Below, piece after piece: positions 63,967 to 64,000 of a DNA stretch of 64,000 nucleotides. The notes under the pieces were generated by a model, which saw only the letters and a program-made list of their open reading frames with translations, was not told where the DNA came from and did not search any database. The translations under genes and the position numbers were made by a program. The DNA comes from Anaeromicropila herbilytica. Lineage in GTDB: Bacteria > Bacillota > Clostridia > Lachnospirales > Lachnospiraceae. The stretch lies in NCBI RefSeq assembly GCF_016591975.1, contig NZ_AP024169.1, positions 3,139,001 to 3,203,000 of the forward strand, given 5' to 3'. How positions within the stretch are numbered: position 1 is the first letter of the stretch; each line of letters begins with the position of its first letter.

Positions 63967-64000
63967 TTAGATTACCTCTCTTTTTTCTGTTTTTTATCAC

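Noticed and set aside
1..64000. CRISPR arrays, rRNA, tRNA, prophage or intact insertion sequences
   Set aside because: I found no regularly spaced repeats, no rRNA-like segments and no transposase or phage genes. The only recombinase is the XerD-like protein in its usual chromosomal context.
63967..64000. SAM riboswitch or T-box ahead of metY
   Set aside because: Only 34 upstream bases are in the window, so nothing can be judged.

Overview
The window is about 64 kb of a low-GC, anaerobic, endospore-forming Firmicutes chromosome. The gene content (spoIIM, a GerMN-type lipoprotein, an IspH-ribosomal protein S1 fusion, an iron-hydrogenase-type NADH module, tandem GH18 chitinases, paired ATP-grasp genes beside ftsK) fits the Lachnospiraceae, close to Lachnoclostridium phytofermentans or a relative. 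That assignment rests on content and style and has not been tested by a search. I see no tRNA, rRNA, CRISPR array, prophage or intact insertion sequence.

Layout. 1-900: start of a NuoE/NuoF-type electron-transfer operon (minus), cut by the window edge. 1.2-7 kb: a membrane-anchored Ig-like protein, DAHP synthase (plus), then nudF-spoIIM-xerD and an aspartate aminotransferase (minus). 7.3-30 kb: a long minus-strand housekeeping block: rny, recX, recA (with a LexA box), threonine deaminase, ftsY-smc-rnc-acpP-plsX, cheR, the ispH-rpsA fusion with cmk, a BaiN-like flavoprotein, an RpiR regulator, a GerMN lipoprotein, cinA, pgsA and rimO. 30-34 kb: two plus-strand genes, an unknown membrane protein and an S9 peptidase. 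34-46 kb: folD, prfC, small membrane and zinc-ribbon proteins, an MBL hydrolase, TraX, an aconitase-family hydratase, and a radical-SAM plus DUF4130 gene pair. 46.7-48 kb: pyrBI. 48-59 kb: fhs, two RimK-like ATP-grasp genes, ftsK/spoIIIE, ylzJ-like, tepA, a glycerol-1-phosphate dehydrogenase-like gene and uppP. 59.6-62.5 kb: two GH18 chitinases. The window ends with metY.

How the genes work together. Several blocks are recognisable units: signal recognition, chromosome structure and lipid synthesis (ftsY, smc, rnc, acpP, plsX); pyrimidine synthesis (pyrBI); one-carbon metabolism (fhs, folD); DNA repair (recA, recX and the radical-SAM pair); and the tepA-ylzJ-ftsK order also known in Bacillus.

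The points I rate highest are these. A near-consensus LexA box overlaps the -35 of the radical-SAM/DUF4130 pair, so it is probably an SOS-controlled DNA repair or modification module. The XerD-like recombinase lacks both catalytic histidines. Two adjacent RimK-like ATP-grasp ligases of unknown substrate are followed by an unexplained inverted-repeat element of about 100 bases. Three 11-bp-phased direct repeats sit upstream of the hydrogenase operon. Most gene calls rest on motifs read directly from the translations. Promoters and terminators are pattern calls only.
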